A stretch of 64,000 nt of DNA, taken from positions 124,001 to 188,000 of the forward strand of contig JANQRZ010000004.1 in assembly GCA_028284265.1 (NCBI GenBank), read 5' to 3'. The stretch comes from Rhodothermales bacterium (GTDB lineage Bacteria; Bacteroidota; Rhodothermia; Rhodothermales; JANQRZ01). Under the pieces are notes generated by a model that did no database searches, was not told the DNA's origin, and saw only the letters and a program-made list of their open reading frames with translations. This document shows, in pieces, positions 45,277 to 53,982 of this stretch (position 1 is its first letter; every line of letters starts with the position of its first letter). The translations under genes and the position numbers were made by a program.

Positions 45277-45836
45277 TGACGGTGGCTTTCGACGGAACGC
45301 CGAGCGGCAAAGCTGCCGCGCTCACGCTTGTATCCGAGGCGGAGGTCGTCGCCCTCGCACGAGGCGAGCGGGTGATCGAAGCGGTCGCGACAGGCGAGGC
45401 CAAGCGCGGCGTCGTTGCAGTGGAGGATGGGATCGTCGGCAGTCACAGTGCCGTGCTCGATCTACTGATAGACTCGGAGCCAATCCGCGTCATCGGTGAG
45501 ACGTGGCAGGAGGATGAAGCCGCCACGCGCTTTCTACTGATCGGTCCCGCCGATACCAAACCGGACGGCGCGGCGACGAAGACGACCTTGGCGATTACGC
45601 CGAAACCCGAGGTGCCGAACGCCCTCTTTCGCAGCCTGACCGCGTTCGTCGGGCGGCGGCTCGCGGTGTACAACGTGGTCTCCCGACCACGCCCCGGTCA
45701 GTCGGGTGCATACCGCTACGTGATTGATGTGGAGGGTGATGCCGAGGCAGAGCCGCTGGCGTCGGCGCTCACGGACCTTGCCGCGCTCAACGATGCGGTG
45801 CAGGTACTCGGTTCGTATCCGGGGGACACGCCGTAA
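45276..45836 (+). CDS. shortened prephenate dehydratase-like protein with ACT domain
   Basis: A 186-residue protein (a GTG one codon upstream is also possible). It begins like prephenate dehydratase (MTVAFDGTPSGKAAALTL, then AVATGEAKRGVVAVEDGIVGS). It jumps from PIRVIGETW to ATRFLLIGP (the catalytic TRF motif, 84-86). It then has an ACT domain (KTTLAITPKPEVPNALFRSL, VVSRPRPGQSGAYRYVIDVEG, VLGSYP). The family is usually near 280 residues, so the central lobe of the catalytic domain, about 85 residues, is missing. It may be regulatory or inactive. It is translationally coupled to argS. Confidence 0.8.
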   Translation: MTVAFDGTPSGKAAALTLVSEAEVVALARGERVIEAVATGEAKRGVVAVEDGIVGSHSAVLDLLIDSEPIRVIGETWQEDEAATRFLLIGPADTKPDGAATKTTLAITPKPEVPNALFRSLTAFVGRRLAVYNVVSRPRPGQSGAYRYVIDVEGDAEAEPLASALTDLAALNDAVQVLGSYPGDTP

Positions 45837-45879
45837 GTCAGGCGGAGGTATACTTGGGGCGCTGACTCAAGCCGTTCCG

Positions 45880-46806
45880 ATGCCGAAACGCTGGCTCTCC
45901 GTCCTGCTTCTCCTCGCCGCCTGCGCCGCGCACGCGCAGCCGACGGTGCCCGCGCTCACCGGGCGCGTCATGGACCGCGCCGATGTGCTCTCGTCCTCAA
46001 CCGAGCAGGCGCTCACCGGCATGCTCGCCGCGCACGAAGAGGCTACGAGCAATCAGGTGGTCGTCCTCACCGTGCCGTCGCTCGAAGGCGAATCGGTCGA
46101 GCGCGTGGCCGAAGCGGTGTTCAACGACTGGGGGCTTGGGCAGGCCGACCGCGACAATGGCGTCCTCGTCCTCATCGCCCGCGACGATCGCGAGATGCGG
46201 ATCGAGGTCGGCTATGGGCTGGAGGGCGACTTGACGGACGCGCAGGCGGGCCGGATCATCCGCTCGGCCTTCGTCCCGGCCTTCCGCAACGGCGACTACG
46301 ACGCGGGCACGCTCGCAGGCGTCACGTCGATCCTTGGGACCATTGAAGGCACCTACGAGCCGCCCGACGATGGCGGTGGTGACGAAGACATCCCGTGGTT
46401 CGTCCGCCTCATCTTCGGGTTCACGCACGTTCTGATCCCGGCGGGGATCGCTTCGATGATGCTGTTTCAGCCGGGGTGTGCGCGGTACTTCACGCTGCTC
46501 TTCTTCCTCGCCTTCATCGGCATCGGCGGCATCTTCGTCTTCCCGCTGCCCTACGGGTTTGCCGCCGGGCCTACGTTCCTCATCCTTTGGCTCGCAGCGG
46601 ATATCTACATGAGCCGGTCGCCGAAGTGGCGGGCCATCCGTGAGAAGGTGCGTGACCGGGCGAAGAAGGGCAAGACGACGAAGGTGACGGTCGGCGGAAT
46701 GACGTTCAGCGTCGGCGGGTCGTCTTCCAGCGGGGGAAGCAGCAGCGGCGGATTCAGCGGAGGCGGCGGGTCATCGGGCGGCGGCGGGGCCTCGGGAAGC
46801 TGGTAG
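45880..46806 (+). CDS. TPM domain protein, exported, with Gly/Ser-rich tail
   Basis: A 308-residue protein. The signal peptide MPKRWLSVLLLLAACAAHAQ leads to a TPM domain (residues 30-160: GRVMDRADVLSS, NQVVVLTVPSLEG, RDNGVLVLIARDDREMRIEVGYGLEG, IIRSAFVPAFRNGDY). Two or three membrane helices follow (about 190-245). The tail is SSSSGGSSSGGFSGGGGSSG-like. TPM (YgcG/TPM_phosphatase) proteins occur with LemA in the envelope and have been linked to photosystem repair and Psd-like roles. LemA is not adjacent here. It is downstream of the dehydratase-like gene by 43 bp. Confidence 0.9.
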   Translation: MPKRWLSVLLLLAACAAHAQPTVPALTGRVMDRADVLSSSTEQALTGMLAAHEEATSNQVVVLTVPSLEGESVERVAEAVFNDWGLGQADRDNGVLVLIARDDREMRIEVGYGLEGDLTDAQAGRIIRSAFVPAFRNGDYDAGTLAGVTSILGTIEGTYEPPDDGGGDEDIPWFVRLIFGFTHVLIPAGIASMMLFQPGCARYFTLLFFLAFIGIGGIFVFPLPYGFAAGPTFLILWLAADIYMSRSPKWRAIREKVRDRAKKGKTTKVTVGGMTFSVGGSSSSGGSSSGGFSGGGGSSGGGGASGSW

Positions 46807-46823
46807 TCTGGGAGGACGGAGAT

Positions 46824-46907
46824 GTGTGGGAGTTTGAGGGTGTGAGCATGCGTCCTAAAGAAGGGGTCACTCTCACACGCCCAACCACCTCTACCCTCAT
46901 ACTACTC
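46824..46907. repeat. hairpin element with degenerate 8-nt units between convergent genes
   Basis: The left arm reads GTGTGGGA, GTTTGAGG, GTGTGAGC (46824-46847). The right arm reads CACTCTCA, CACGCCCA, ACCACCTC, TACCCTCA, TACTACTC (46868-46907). The arms are G/T-rich and C/A-rich and partly complementary (GTGTGAG with CTCACAC). The right arm runs into the stop codon of the VOC gene (46906-46908). Confidence 0.6.
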
Positions 46908-47352
46908 AAGCGCAGCCGGTGACTTTGAGACGGAGACCGTCGGGGTCGTGGAGGATGAGCGTCTCTTCGCGCTGTTTGTAGCCGACGGCCTGTGTGTTGA
47001 GCCGGGCGCGGAGCGCGTGCCACGAGCGCTTCGGCAGCCGGAAGCTGAGTTGGCTCACCAACTCATTCGTGCGGGTGGCCTCAGCCTTATCCTGTGTCTC
47101 AACAAGTTCGATCATGTCGTGGCCCTCGGCGTCAATGAGCACGGCACGGAGCCGGTCAAAATGGAGCGGATGGCGTTCGACCGTCCGCAACGAGAGGCCG
47201 AGCGTGCCAGAATAGAAGCCCAGCGCTTCCTCGAAGCGCGGTGTGATGACGCGGATCGGGCCGAGCCAGACCGTCGAGGACGGTTGGCGAATCGCTCGGT
47301 CGAGGACGCTTTCGGGAGAGGTGAGGGACGAGGTCGTGGGAACGTGGCCCAT
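46906..47352 (-). CDS. VOC (glyoxalase/dioxygenase superfamily) protein
   Basis: A 148-residue single VOC domain: GPIRVITPRFEEALGFYSGTLGL, the ILIDAEGHDMIELVE segment and a C-terminal LILHDPDGLRLKVTG with the usual Asp-Pro-Asp-Gly turn. Probable metal ligands are the N-terminal His/Arg position, Glu in MIELVE and the C-terminal strand. The family spans glyoxalase, fosfomycin resistance and dioxygenase activities. Nothing in the neighbourhood selects one. It is cytoplasmic. Confidence 0.82.
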   Translation of the reverse strand: MGHVPTTSSLTSPESVLDRAIRQPSSTVWLGPIRVITPRFEEALGFYSGTLGLSLRTVERHPLHFDRLRAVLIDAEGHDMIELVETQDKAEATRTNELVSQLSFRLPKRSWHALRARLNTQAVGYKQREETLILHDPDGLRLKVTGCA

Positions 47353-47494
47353 GAAGGAATAGCGCAGGATGAATAGGTCGTATGCCCCTGAGGTGGCACA
47401 GGCCGTGCCAGCGCATGCAACCCCTGTTCAAGCCGATTCAGCGTAACGGGCCGACTCCGGGCCTGTTCGCAGAAACCGCCAAACCCCTTCGCCG

Positions 47495-48772
47495 TCAGTC
47501 TGCTGAGACAGTGCGACGTTTGGTGAGTGCCGTATACGCGACGTGCAGCGCCTCGGCGAGTCGGTCAGCGTCGGCGAGGGTATTGTAGACGTAGGCACTC
47601 GCCCGGAGCGAGGTCGCCGGATAGGCTCCGTCGGCAGATAAGTGGGCGTGGAGCGGCATCGTGCAGTGGTGACCAGCGCGGCACATCACCCCTTGCGCGT
47701 CGAGGAGCACCGCGAGGTCGTGCGGGTGGAGCCCCTCCATCTGGAGCGCGACGATCCCGCCCTCGGCCTCGTGGTCGCCGGGTGGCCCGATGAGGCGGAC
47801 GCCGGGAATCTGCCGGACCTGCTCAATGGCGTACTGTCCCCAGTCGTGCTCATAGGCTGCGACAGCGGCCATACCTGTTTCACCGTCGTAGCTCAGGCTG
47901 TCGAGGTAGTCGCATGCCGCCGCTAAGCCGACCGCCCCTGCCGCGTGCGGCGTCCCGGCCTCGAAGCGGTGGAACCCGTCGAGGTATTCCGAGCCTCCGA
48001 CCGCGACCGTGCGGATCATCCCACCGCCAGTCTGATAGACGGTCATTGCCTCCAACACGTCCGTCTGTGCCACGAGGGCGCCGATGCCCGTCGGGCCGAG
48101 CATTTTGTGAGCGCTGAACGTGAGCGCGTCGCAGTGCAGATCGGTCAGGTCTACAGGCCGTGTCGGGACGCTCTGCGCGCCGTCAAGCACGGTGAGGGCA
48201 CCGACCGACTTCGCCGCGGCGAACACCTCGCGCACGGGGTTCTCGATCCCGAGCACGTTCGAGACGTGCGCCATCGCGACCAGCTTGGTCTTTGGCCCAA
48301 TGAGGTCGAGTGATCCGTCGAGGTCGAGAGTGCCATCCGCGTTTAGCGGGAGGAAGCGGAGGGTCGCGCTGGTGCGTTTGGCTAGCTCCTGCCACGGGAG
48401 GAAGTTGGAGTGGTGCTCCTGTGGCGAGACGAGGATCTCATCACCGGCCCCAAGTCGCTCCTCGGCCCAGGCCCGTGCTACGATGTTCAGCCCTTCCGTC
48501 GTCCCCCGCGTGAAGACCACGGACTCCGCGCTCGCCCCGACGAACGCGCCGACCGTCTGGCGCGCCTGCTCGTAGAGGTCCGTCGCCTTGGCGCTCAGCT
48601 CGTAGACGCCCCGGTGGACGGGCGCATTCTCGAATGCATAAAACTGCGCGATCCGGTTCACCACGGCCTTCGGCTTGAGCGAGGTCGCCGCCGAGTCGAG
48701 GTAGCACGGACGCTCGTCCTCGGGCACATCGAGGAGCGGAACTTCGGATGGGACGAGAGGAAGGGAGATCAT
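47495..48772 (-). CDS. sufS: cysteine desulfurase SufS
   Basis: A 425-residue PLP enzyme that takes sulphur from cysteine for Fe-S cluster assembly. The ATG at 48772 gives MISLPLVPSEVPLLDVP; a longer in-frame start lies inside a repeat. YLDSAATSLKPKAV, FTRGTTEGLN, PQEHHSNFLPW and LDGAQSVPTRPVDL are conserved. The PLP Lys is in FSAHKMLGPTG, and the active-site Cys in RAGHHCTMPLH. It is the last gene of the SUF operon, separated from sufT by an 8-nt periodic repeat that fills the gap exactly. No SufE or SufU is adjacent. Confidence 0.95.
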   Translation of the reverse strand: MISLPLVPSEVPLLDVPEDERPCYLDSAATSLKPKAVVNRIAQFYAFENAPVHRGVYELSAKATDLYEQARQTVGAFVGASAESVVFTRGTTEGLNIVARAWAEERLGAGDEILVSPQEHHSNFLPWQELAKRTSATLRFLPLNADGTLDLDGSLDLIGPKTKLVAMAHVSNVLGIENPVREVFAAAKSVGALTVLDGAQSVPTRPVDLTDLHCDALTFSAHKMLGPTGIGALVAQTDVLEAMTVYQTGGGMIRTVAVGGSEYLDGFHRFEAGTPHAAGAVGLAAACDYLDSLSYDGETGMAAVAAYEHDWGQYAIEQVRQIPGVRLIGPPGDHEAEGGIVALQMEGLHPHDLAVLLDAQGVMCRAGHHCTMPLHAHLSADGAYPATSLRASAYVYNTLADADRLAEALHVAYTALTKRRTVSAD

Positions 48773-48851
48773 TGGCTGATTCGCTGATTTGCTGATTGAG
48801 TGATTGAGGGAGCCAATCACCCAATCACCCAATCACCCAATCGCCCAATCA
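48773..48851. repeat. 8-nt periodic hairpin element filling the sufT-sufS gap
   Basis: On the plus strand, four units (TGGCTGAT, TCGCTGAT, TTGCTGAT, TGAGTGAT; 48773-48804) precede TGAGGGAGCC. Then come AATCACCC x3, AATCGCCC and AATCACAT (48815-48854). The GTGATTG units pair with CAATCAC units. One end abuts the sufS ATG and the other overlaps the sufT stop codon (48849-48851). Confidence 0.9.
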
Positions 48852-49208
48852 CATAAACCCGAGCGTGAGTTTGGCCTCGTCGGTCATGTAGTCCGGGTGG
48901 TACGGCGGGTCGAACGTGATGTCCACCTTGCAGTCGCGCACGTCGGGGATCATCGAGACCTTTTCCTGCACCTCGCTCGGCATGCTCTCGGCGGCGGGGC
49001 AGTTCGGGGCGGTCAGTGTCATCTTGACGTAGACCTCGTTCTGGTCGTCCACGTCGATGAGGTAGATCAGCCCGAGGTCCCAGATCGGCACCGGAATCTC
49101 CGGGTCGTAGATGCCTTTCAGCACCTCCACGACCTGCGACCCAATGGGGCCGAAGTCCTGCTCGCGGTCGAGGGGCGAGGCGAGGGGTTCGTGCGGATCG
49201 TAGGGCAT
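48849..49208 (-). CDS. sufT: SufT-like MIP18/DUF59 family Fe-S assembly factor
   Basis: A 119-residue protein starting at ATG 49208, 4 bp after the sufD stop; an upstream TTG would overlap sufD. The DUF59 core is VLKGIYDPEIPVPIWDLGLIYLIDV, then VYVKMTLTAPNCPAAESMP with the conserved Cys, and VDITFDPPYHPDYMTDEAK. The family helps Fe-S maturation, and in SUF operons is called SufT. Placement between sufD and sufS supports that role. The symbol is by context and motif. Confidence 0.88.
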   Translation of the reverse strand: MPYDPHEPLASPLDREQDFGPIGSQVVEVLKGIYDPEIPVPIWDLGLIYLIDVDDQNEVYVKMTLTAPNCPAAESMPSEVQEKVSMIPDVRDCKVDITFDPPYHPDYMTDEAKLTLGFM

Positions 49209-49212
49209 CGGA

Positions 49213-50550
49213 CTAGCCAAGAAGCTGGGCGTTGAGGCGGTCTTCGATGAGGGCGTCGAGGTACGTGCGGAGCGCTTCGTGCGGAAGCTCGGTCACGATG
49301 TCGTGCGCGAAGGCGTAGAGCAGGAGTGACTTCGCCTGCTGCTCGCTGAGGCCCCGGCTGCGGAGATAGAAGACGTGCTCCGGCTCCACCTCGCCCGTCG
49401 TCGAGCCGTGCGAGCACTTCACATCGTCGGCGTAGATCTCCAGTTCGGGCTTCGAGTGGTGGCTCGCGTCGTCGCTCAGGACCACGCCCTGGCTCGACTG
49501 GTAGGCGTTTGTTTGCTGCGCGTCGCGGCGGACGAAGACCTTGCCGTTGAACACGCCCGTCGAGCGACCGTCCACGATCCCGCGATAGAGTTCGTTCGAG
49601 AAGCAGTTCGGCTTGGCGTGGTCGACGAGCGTGTGGTTGTCGACGTGTTGCTCGCCGTCGAGAATGTAGAGGCCGTAGAGGTGCGTCTCGCAGCCCTCGG
49701 CGTTCGGGACGGCGTTGACGTTGTTGCGGACGAGCGCGCCGCCGAGCGTGTAGGTGTGCGCCGCGAAATAGCTTGCGGCGTCCTGCTCGATCTGGAGCGT
49801 ATTGACCTGCGAGGCATTGTCGCCCTCCGTCTGAAGCTGGAGCAGGTTGATCCGCGCCGCCCGCTCGACTACGACCTCGGACACCCGGTTGCCGAACGTC
49901 TTCACGTCCGAGGCCGAGTGGTAGGTCTCGACGACGAGCGCTTCGCTGTTCTCACCGAACAGGTACAGGTTGCGCGTCTGCACGAAGGCATCCTCGTCGG
50001 TGTTGGTGACGTGGACGATCTGGATGGGCCGCTCCAGCGTCACGCTCTTATCGATCTGGAGAAATACGCCGTTGAGGTCGGACGCCGTGTTGAGCGCGAT
50101 GAAGGCTTCGCTCTCGACATCCGCATATTGGCCGAGGTGGCGCTCGACTACGTCTGCATGCGACGTAGCTGCTTCGCGCAGGCTCCCGATATGGACGCCT
50201 GCCGGTAGCCCATCTGTATCGCTCAACTCGGGCACGACGGTGCCGTTGACGACGACGAGCGTGTAGGCATCGAGGCCGTCGATTCGGTAGTCGGCCACGT
50301 CGCTCGCATCAACGATGGGCGTGGCGTCCGAGTCGAGCAGTGCGTAGTCATGGCGGAGCGCCTTCTCGATATTCGTGTACTTCCACGCTTCGTCTTTGCG
50401 CGTCGGGATGCCGAGGTGGTCGAAGGCGGTGCGGGCACGGGCGCGGAGGGCGGCGAAGGGCGTCGCGTGCCCGTTCACGTAGTCTCCGGGTCCGGCCTCG
50501 ATCCACTCGCGGAGGGTGGGCGTCTGTTCCAAAGTGTCGATCATAGTCAT
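49213..50550 (-). CDS. sufD: Fe-S cluster assembly protein SufD
   Basis: A 445-residue SufB/SufD-family beta-helix protein. It has the N-terminal GIPTRKDEAWKYTNIEKAL motif found in SufD and the conserved C-terminal YADDVKCSHGSTTGEVEPEHVFYLRSRGL region with His in the assembly interface. It forms the SufBC2D scaffold with the neighbours. Two ATGs lie two codons apart at the start. It is 34 bp downstream of sufC in the same operon. Confidence 0.96.
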   Translation of the reverse strand: MTMIDTLEQTPTLREWIEAGPGDYVNGHATPFAALRARARTAFDHLGIPTRKDEAWKYTNIEKALRHDYALLDSDATPIVDASDVADYRIDGLDAYTLVVVNGTVVPELSDTDGLPAGVHIGSLREAATSHADVVERHLGQYADVESEAFIALNTASDLNGVFLQIDKSVTLERPIQIVHVTNTDEDAFVQTRNLYLFGENSEALVVETYHSASDVKTFGNRVSEVVVERAARINLLQLQTEGDNASQVNTLQIEQDAASYFAAHTYTLGGALVRNNVNAVPNAEGCETHLYGLYILDGEQHVDNHTLVDHAKPNCFSNELYRGIVDGRSTGVFNGKVFVRRDAQQTNAYQSSQGVVLSDDASHHSKPELEIYADDVKCSHGSTTGEVEPEHVFYLRSRGLSEQQAKSLLLYAFAHDIVTELPHEALRTYLDALIEDRLNAQLLG

Positions 50551-50584
50551 ATCCAGTCTTGGCAGTGGGCGATGGCTGGGTTCG

Positions 50585-51358
50585 CTAGGCGACCACCGCG
50601 TCGTCGGCGTGCTCGCGGATCCACTCGTAGCCCTTGGCTTCGAGTTCCTCGGCTAGCTCGAAGCCGCCGGACTTCACGATGCGGCCGTCCATCAGGATGT
50701 GGACCACGTCGGGACGGATGTAGTTGAGGAGGCGCTGGTAGTGCGTGATGAGCACAAACGCCCGGTCGTCGGCGCGCAGCTTATTCACGCCCTCCGAGAC
50801 GATCTTCAGCGCGTCGATGTCGAGGCCGGAGTCGGTCTCGTCGAGGATGCCGAGCTTCGGGTCGAGCATCGCCATCTGGAAAATCTCGGCGCGCTTCTTC
50901 TCGCCGCCCGAGAAGCCCTCGTTGACCGAGCGCTGCATCAGGCTGTGGTCGAGGTTCACGAAGTCGGCCTTCTCGCGCATGAGTTTCATGAACTCGGCGA
51001 CGTTCATCTCGTCCTCGCCCCGGTGCTCGCGCATCGCGTTGACCGCGGTGCGGAGAAACTGCATCGTGCTCACGCCGGGCAACTCGACCGGGTACTGGAA
51101 CGCGAGGAAGACGCCGTCGCGGGCGCGCTCCTCGGGGTCCATGTCGAGGAGGTCTTGGCCGTTGTAGGTCACGGAGCCTTCGGTGACCTCGTACTCCTCG
51201 CGTCCGGCGAGGACGTTGGCGAGGGTCGATTTGCCGGAGCCGTTCGGTCCCATGATGGCGTGGACCTCGCCGGGGTTGACCGTCAGGTCGAGGCCGCGGA
51301 GGATCTCGTTGTCCTCGATCTCAGCGTGGAGGTTTTTGATGTCGAGCATGGCGGACAT
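50585..51358 (-). CDS. sufC: Fe-S cluster assembly ATPase SufC
   Basis: A 257-residue ABC ATPase. The ATG at 51358 (or 51349) gives MSAMLDIKNLHAEIED; a longer frame runs into the sufB tail. Walker A is GPNGSGKST, the signature is FSGGEKKRAEI, Walker B is LGILDETDSGLDID, and the switch His is in ITHYQRLL. It drives conformational change of the SufBCD scaffold in the cytoplasm. The gene lies between sufB and sufD. Confidence 0.97.
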   Translation of the reverse strand: MSAMLDIKNLHAEIEDNEILRGLDLTVNPGEVHAIMGPNGSGKSTLANVLAGREEYEVTEGSVTYNGQDLLDMDPEERARDGVFLAFQYPVELPGVSTMQFLRTAVNAMREHRGEDEMNVAEFMKLMREKADFVNLDHSLMQRSVNEGFSGGEKKRAEIFQMAMLDPKLGILDETDSGLDIDALKIVSEGVNKLRADDRAFVLITHYQRLLNYIRPDVVHILMDGRIVKSGGFELAEELEAKGYEWIREHADDAVVA

Positions 51359-51401
51359 AGCAGTCAGAATCAGGTGATGCAGAAAGGGAGGAAGAGGGGA
51401 T

Positions 51402-52898
51402 TTAGCCGACCGAGCCTTCGAGCTGGATCGAGAGGAGCTTCTGGGCCTCGACGGCGAACTCCATCGGGAGCTTGGCGAGGATCTGCTTGGCAAAGCCGTT
51501 GACGATGAGGTTGAGCGCGTCCTGCTCCGAGATGCCGCGCTGCATGCAGTAGAACATCTGGTCCTCGCCGACCTTCGAGGTCGTCGCCTCGTGCTCCACC
51601 TTGGCCGTCGAGTTGTTGATCTCGATGTAGGGGAACGTGTGCGCGCCGCATTTGTCGCCGAGGAGCAGCGAGTCGCACTGCGAGAAGTTACGCGCGCCCT
51701 CGGCCTTCTTGTTGATCTTGACGAGGCCGCGGTACGAGTTGTTCGACGTGCCTGCCGAGACGCCCTTCGAGATGATGGTCGACTTGGTGCGCTTGCCGAG
51801 GTGGATCATCTTGGTCCCGGTGTCAGCCTGCTGCGCGCCCTTCGTGAAGGCGACCGAGTAGAACTCGCCGACCGAGTCGTCGCCTTTGAGGATGACGCTG
51901 GGGTACTTCCACGTCACGGCGCTGCCGGTTTCGAGCTGGGTCCAACTGATCTTGGAGCGCTTGCCCTCGCAGATGCCGCGCTTGGTGACGAAGTTGTAGA
52001 CCCCGCCGACGCCCTCGTCGTTGCCGGGGTACCAGTTCTGGATCGTCGAGTATTTGACCTCGGCGTCCTCCTTGGCGATGATCTCGACGACAGCGGCGTG
52101 GAGTTGGTTCTCGTCGCGCATCGGCGCGGTGCAGCCTTCGAGGTAGGAGACGTAGCCGCCGTCCTCGCAGACGATCAGCGTTCGCTCGAACTGGCCGGTC
52201 CCGGCGGCATTGATGCGGAAGTAGGTGGACAGCTCCATCGGGCAGCGGACGCCCTTCGGGATGTAGCAGAATGAGCCGTCGGAGAACACGGCGGAGTTGA
52301 GCGCTGCGTAGAAGTTGTCGGTGTAGGGCACGACCGAGCCGATGTACTCGCGGACCAAGTCGGGGTGGTTTTCGATGGCCTCGCCCATCGAGCAGAAGAT
52401 GATGCCCTGCTTGGCAAGCTCCTCCTTGAACGTCGTCGCGACCGACACCGAGTCCATCACCACGTCCACAGCGACCGGCATCGTCTCTTTGTCTTCGATG
52501 CCGACGAGCCGCTTCTGCTCCATCAGCGAAATGCCGAGCCGCTCGAAGGTCTCCAACAGCTCGGGATCGACCTCGTCGAGCGAGTTGTATTTCGGCTTCT
52601 TGCCGGGGGCGGAGTAGTAGGAGATCGCCTGGAAGTCCGGCTCGGTGTAGTCGAGGTGTGCCCAGCGCGGATAGTGCTCATCGTCTTCGAGCAGCGTCAG
52701 GACGTGGCGATAGGCTTTGAGTCGCCATTCGAGCATCCATTCTGGCTCGCCCTTCTTCTCGGAGATCAGGCGGACGACCTCTTCGCTGAGGCCCTTCGGG
52801 ATGGTGTCGGCGTCGGTTTCGGTGACGAAGCCATACTTGTAGCCGCCTTCTTCTTTCTCGATGTCGGCGATCAGGTCGTGTTCGGTATACGTCGGCAT
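51402..52898 (-). CDS. sufB: Fe-S cluster assembly protein SufB
   Basis: A 498-residue scaffold subunit on which the cluster is built. [45 protein letters not shown]-like [56 protein letters not shown] (with the conserved Cys) and [15 protein letters not shown] are all present. It is the first gene of the leftward SUF operon and diverges from the A-type carrier across 121 bp. Confidence 0.97.
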   Translation of the reverse strand: MPTYTEHDLIADIEKEEGGYKYGFVTETDADTIPKGLSEEVVRLISEKKGEPEWMLEWRLKAYRHVLTLLEDDEHYPRWAHLDYTEPDFQAISYYSAPGKKPKYNSLDEVDPELLETFERLGISLMEQKRLVGIEDKETMPVAVDVVMDSVSVATTFKEELAKQGIIFCSMGEAIENHPDLVREYIGSVVPYTDNFYAALNSAVFSDGSFCYIPKGVRCPMELSTYFRINAAGTGQFERTLIVCEDGGYVSYLEGCTAPMRDENQLHAAVVEIIAKEDAEVKYSTIQNWYPGNDEGVGGVYNFVTKRGICEGKRSKISWTQLETGSAVTWKYPSVILKGDDSVGEFYSVAFTKGAQQADTGTKMIHLGKRTKSTIISKGVSAGTSNNSYRGLVKINKKAEGARNFSQCDSLLLGDKCGAHTFPYIEINNSTAKVEHEATTSKVGEDQMFYCMQRGISEQDALNLIVNGFAKQILAKLPMEFAVEAQKLLSIQLEGSVG

Positions 52899-52923
52899 AG
52901 TCAGAAATGGGGAGACGTGGGGC

Positions 52924-52999
52924 GGGGAAACTTGCCTGTTGCAACGATAGTATGCTGCGCGCCCTCTAGGGTTGCCTCATCGCCTGTTAAGTTCTCCCC
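52924..52999. promoter_or_regulatory. candidate control region between sufB and the A-type carrier
   Basis: GGGGAAACTT (52924-52933) pairs with AAGTTCTCCCC (52989-52999) with a 1-nt bulge. GCCTGTT occurs as a direct repeat at 52934-52940 and 52982-52988. The symmetric layout in a divergent Fe-S promoter region suggests a regulator site. Which regulator binds is unknown. Confidence 0.3.
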
Positions 53000-53019
53000 A
53001 AGTCAGACCGTTTTTCATC

Positions 53020-53367
53020 ATGGAAGGCATCACGATCACCGAAGCCGCCGCCGAGCGCATTCAGGAAATCGCCGCACGCGAAGGCATCCGCACGGACGAG
53101 CAGTTTCTCCGCGTCGCCGTCGTCTCGGGCGGCTGCTCGGGGCTGACCTACGACCTCGGGTGGGACTCCGTTGAGCAGGAAAAAGACCGCGTCGTCGGCG
53201 ACCCGGAGAATGGCGCACCGATGAAGGTGGTGATGGACCTCAAGAGCTTCCTCTACCTCGACGGGACAACGCTCGACTTTTCGGACGGGCTGGAGGGGCA
53301 GGGCTTCCACTTCCACAACCCGCAGGCTGCCCGCACCTGCGCCTGCGGCGAATCCTTCTCATTGTAG
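53020..53367 (+). CDS. A-type Fe-S carrier protein (SufA/ErpA/IscA family)
   Basis: A 115-residue HesB-like protein. The ATG at 53020 gives MEGITITEAAAERIQEIAA; an in-frame ATG at 52972 adds 16 residues and is rejected. The three ligand cysteines are visible: GGCSGLTYDLG and the C-terminal RTCACGESF. It transfers clusters from the SufBCD scaffold to apo-proteins. It is divergent from the SUF operon. Sequence alone does not separate SufA from ErpA. Confidence 0.93.
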   Translation: MEGITITEAAAERIQEIAAREGIRTDEQFLRVAVVSGGCSGLTYDLGWDSVEQEKDRVVGDPENGAPMKVVMDLKSFLYLDGTTLDFSDGLEGQGFHFHNPQAARTCACGESFSL

Positions 53368-53376
53368 CGGTAGACC

Positions 53377-53982
53377 ATGCGTAACCCGATTCGTCGAAGT
53401 CGAAAGATTGGAAAGACGCAAGGTGGACGTGTTCAGGATGGGCGCGCTACCGAGAAGTGGAGTCGCGTATTCCCGCAGAACCTCTATCGGCGTCTCTCTG
53501 AGAATGGGGGAAAGTGGCAGATCATTCGCGAGAATCCGTCTCGTGACTTTTACCACCCCTGTTCGGGTGACGATTATCACCGCGTCCTAGAACGGATGCC
53601 GGGGAGCCTCACGAAGTATGTGCGTGCCGTCATTCTCCGTCGTACTTCATCTGAGGACGAGCGGCTCGGGATCGATGCGCGACGCCGATATTCGTGCGTC
53701 ATCATGAACGCATTCCCAGCATCGAACATCATGCTGTGGCCGGAACGGCCGACTGATGCTGCTGTGCGACATCTCGCGCCGTGGTGTGACCGTTGGCGCT
53801 CAGACGGAGGACAGTGGCGACTTGAATGGAAACCGGATGAGGTCAAGCGATACTACCTCTATCACGTCTTCCTTCATGAGGTCGGGCACATTAACCAGCC
53901 TTGGTTTCATGCTGCACATCGTCGCGAGTCGTTCGCAGAAGATTTCGCCCTGAAGTGGGCACGCGAGCTTGGCGAACTATAG
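53377..53982 (+). CDS. uncharacterised HEXXH-containing protein
   Basis: A 201-residue soluble protein of unknown family. The basic N-terminus (MRNPIRRSRKIGK) is followed by WSRVFPQNLYRRLSENGGKW and NPSRDFYHPCSG. The C-terminal part has YLYHVFLHEVGHINQPW (HEXXH at 167-171) and RRESFAEDFALKWA, where Glu184 or Glu188 could be the third zinc ligand. This pattern suggests a zincin-like metallopeptidase or a related metal-binding fold. The base composition looks less GC-rich than its neighbours. It follows the Fe-S carrier by 9 bp and overlaps the DapA-like gene by 14 bp. Confidence 0.7.
   Translation: MRNPIRRSRKIGKTQGGRVQDGRATEKWSRVFPQNLYRRLSENGGKWQIIRENPSRDFYHPCSGDDYHRVLERMPGSLTKYVRAVILRRTSSEDERLGIDARRRYSCVIMNAFPASNIMLWPERPTDAAVRHLAPWCDRWRSDGGQWRLEWKPDEVKRYYLYHVFLHEVGHINQPWFHAAHRRESFAEDFALKWARELGEL

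Noticed and set aside
48773-48851. CRISPR array
   Set aside because: The units are 8 nt with no spacers and no cas genes nearby; this is a periodic hairpin.
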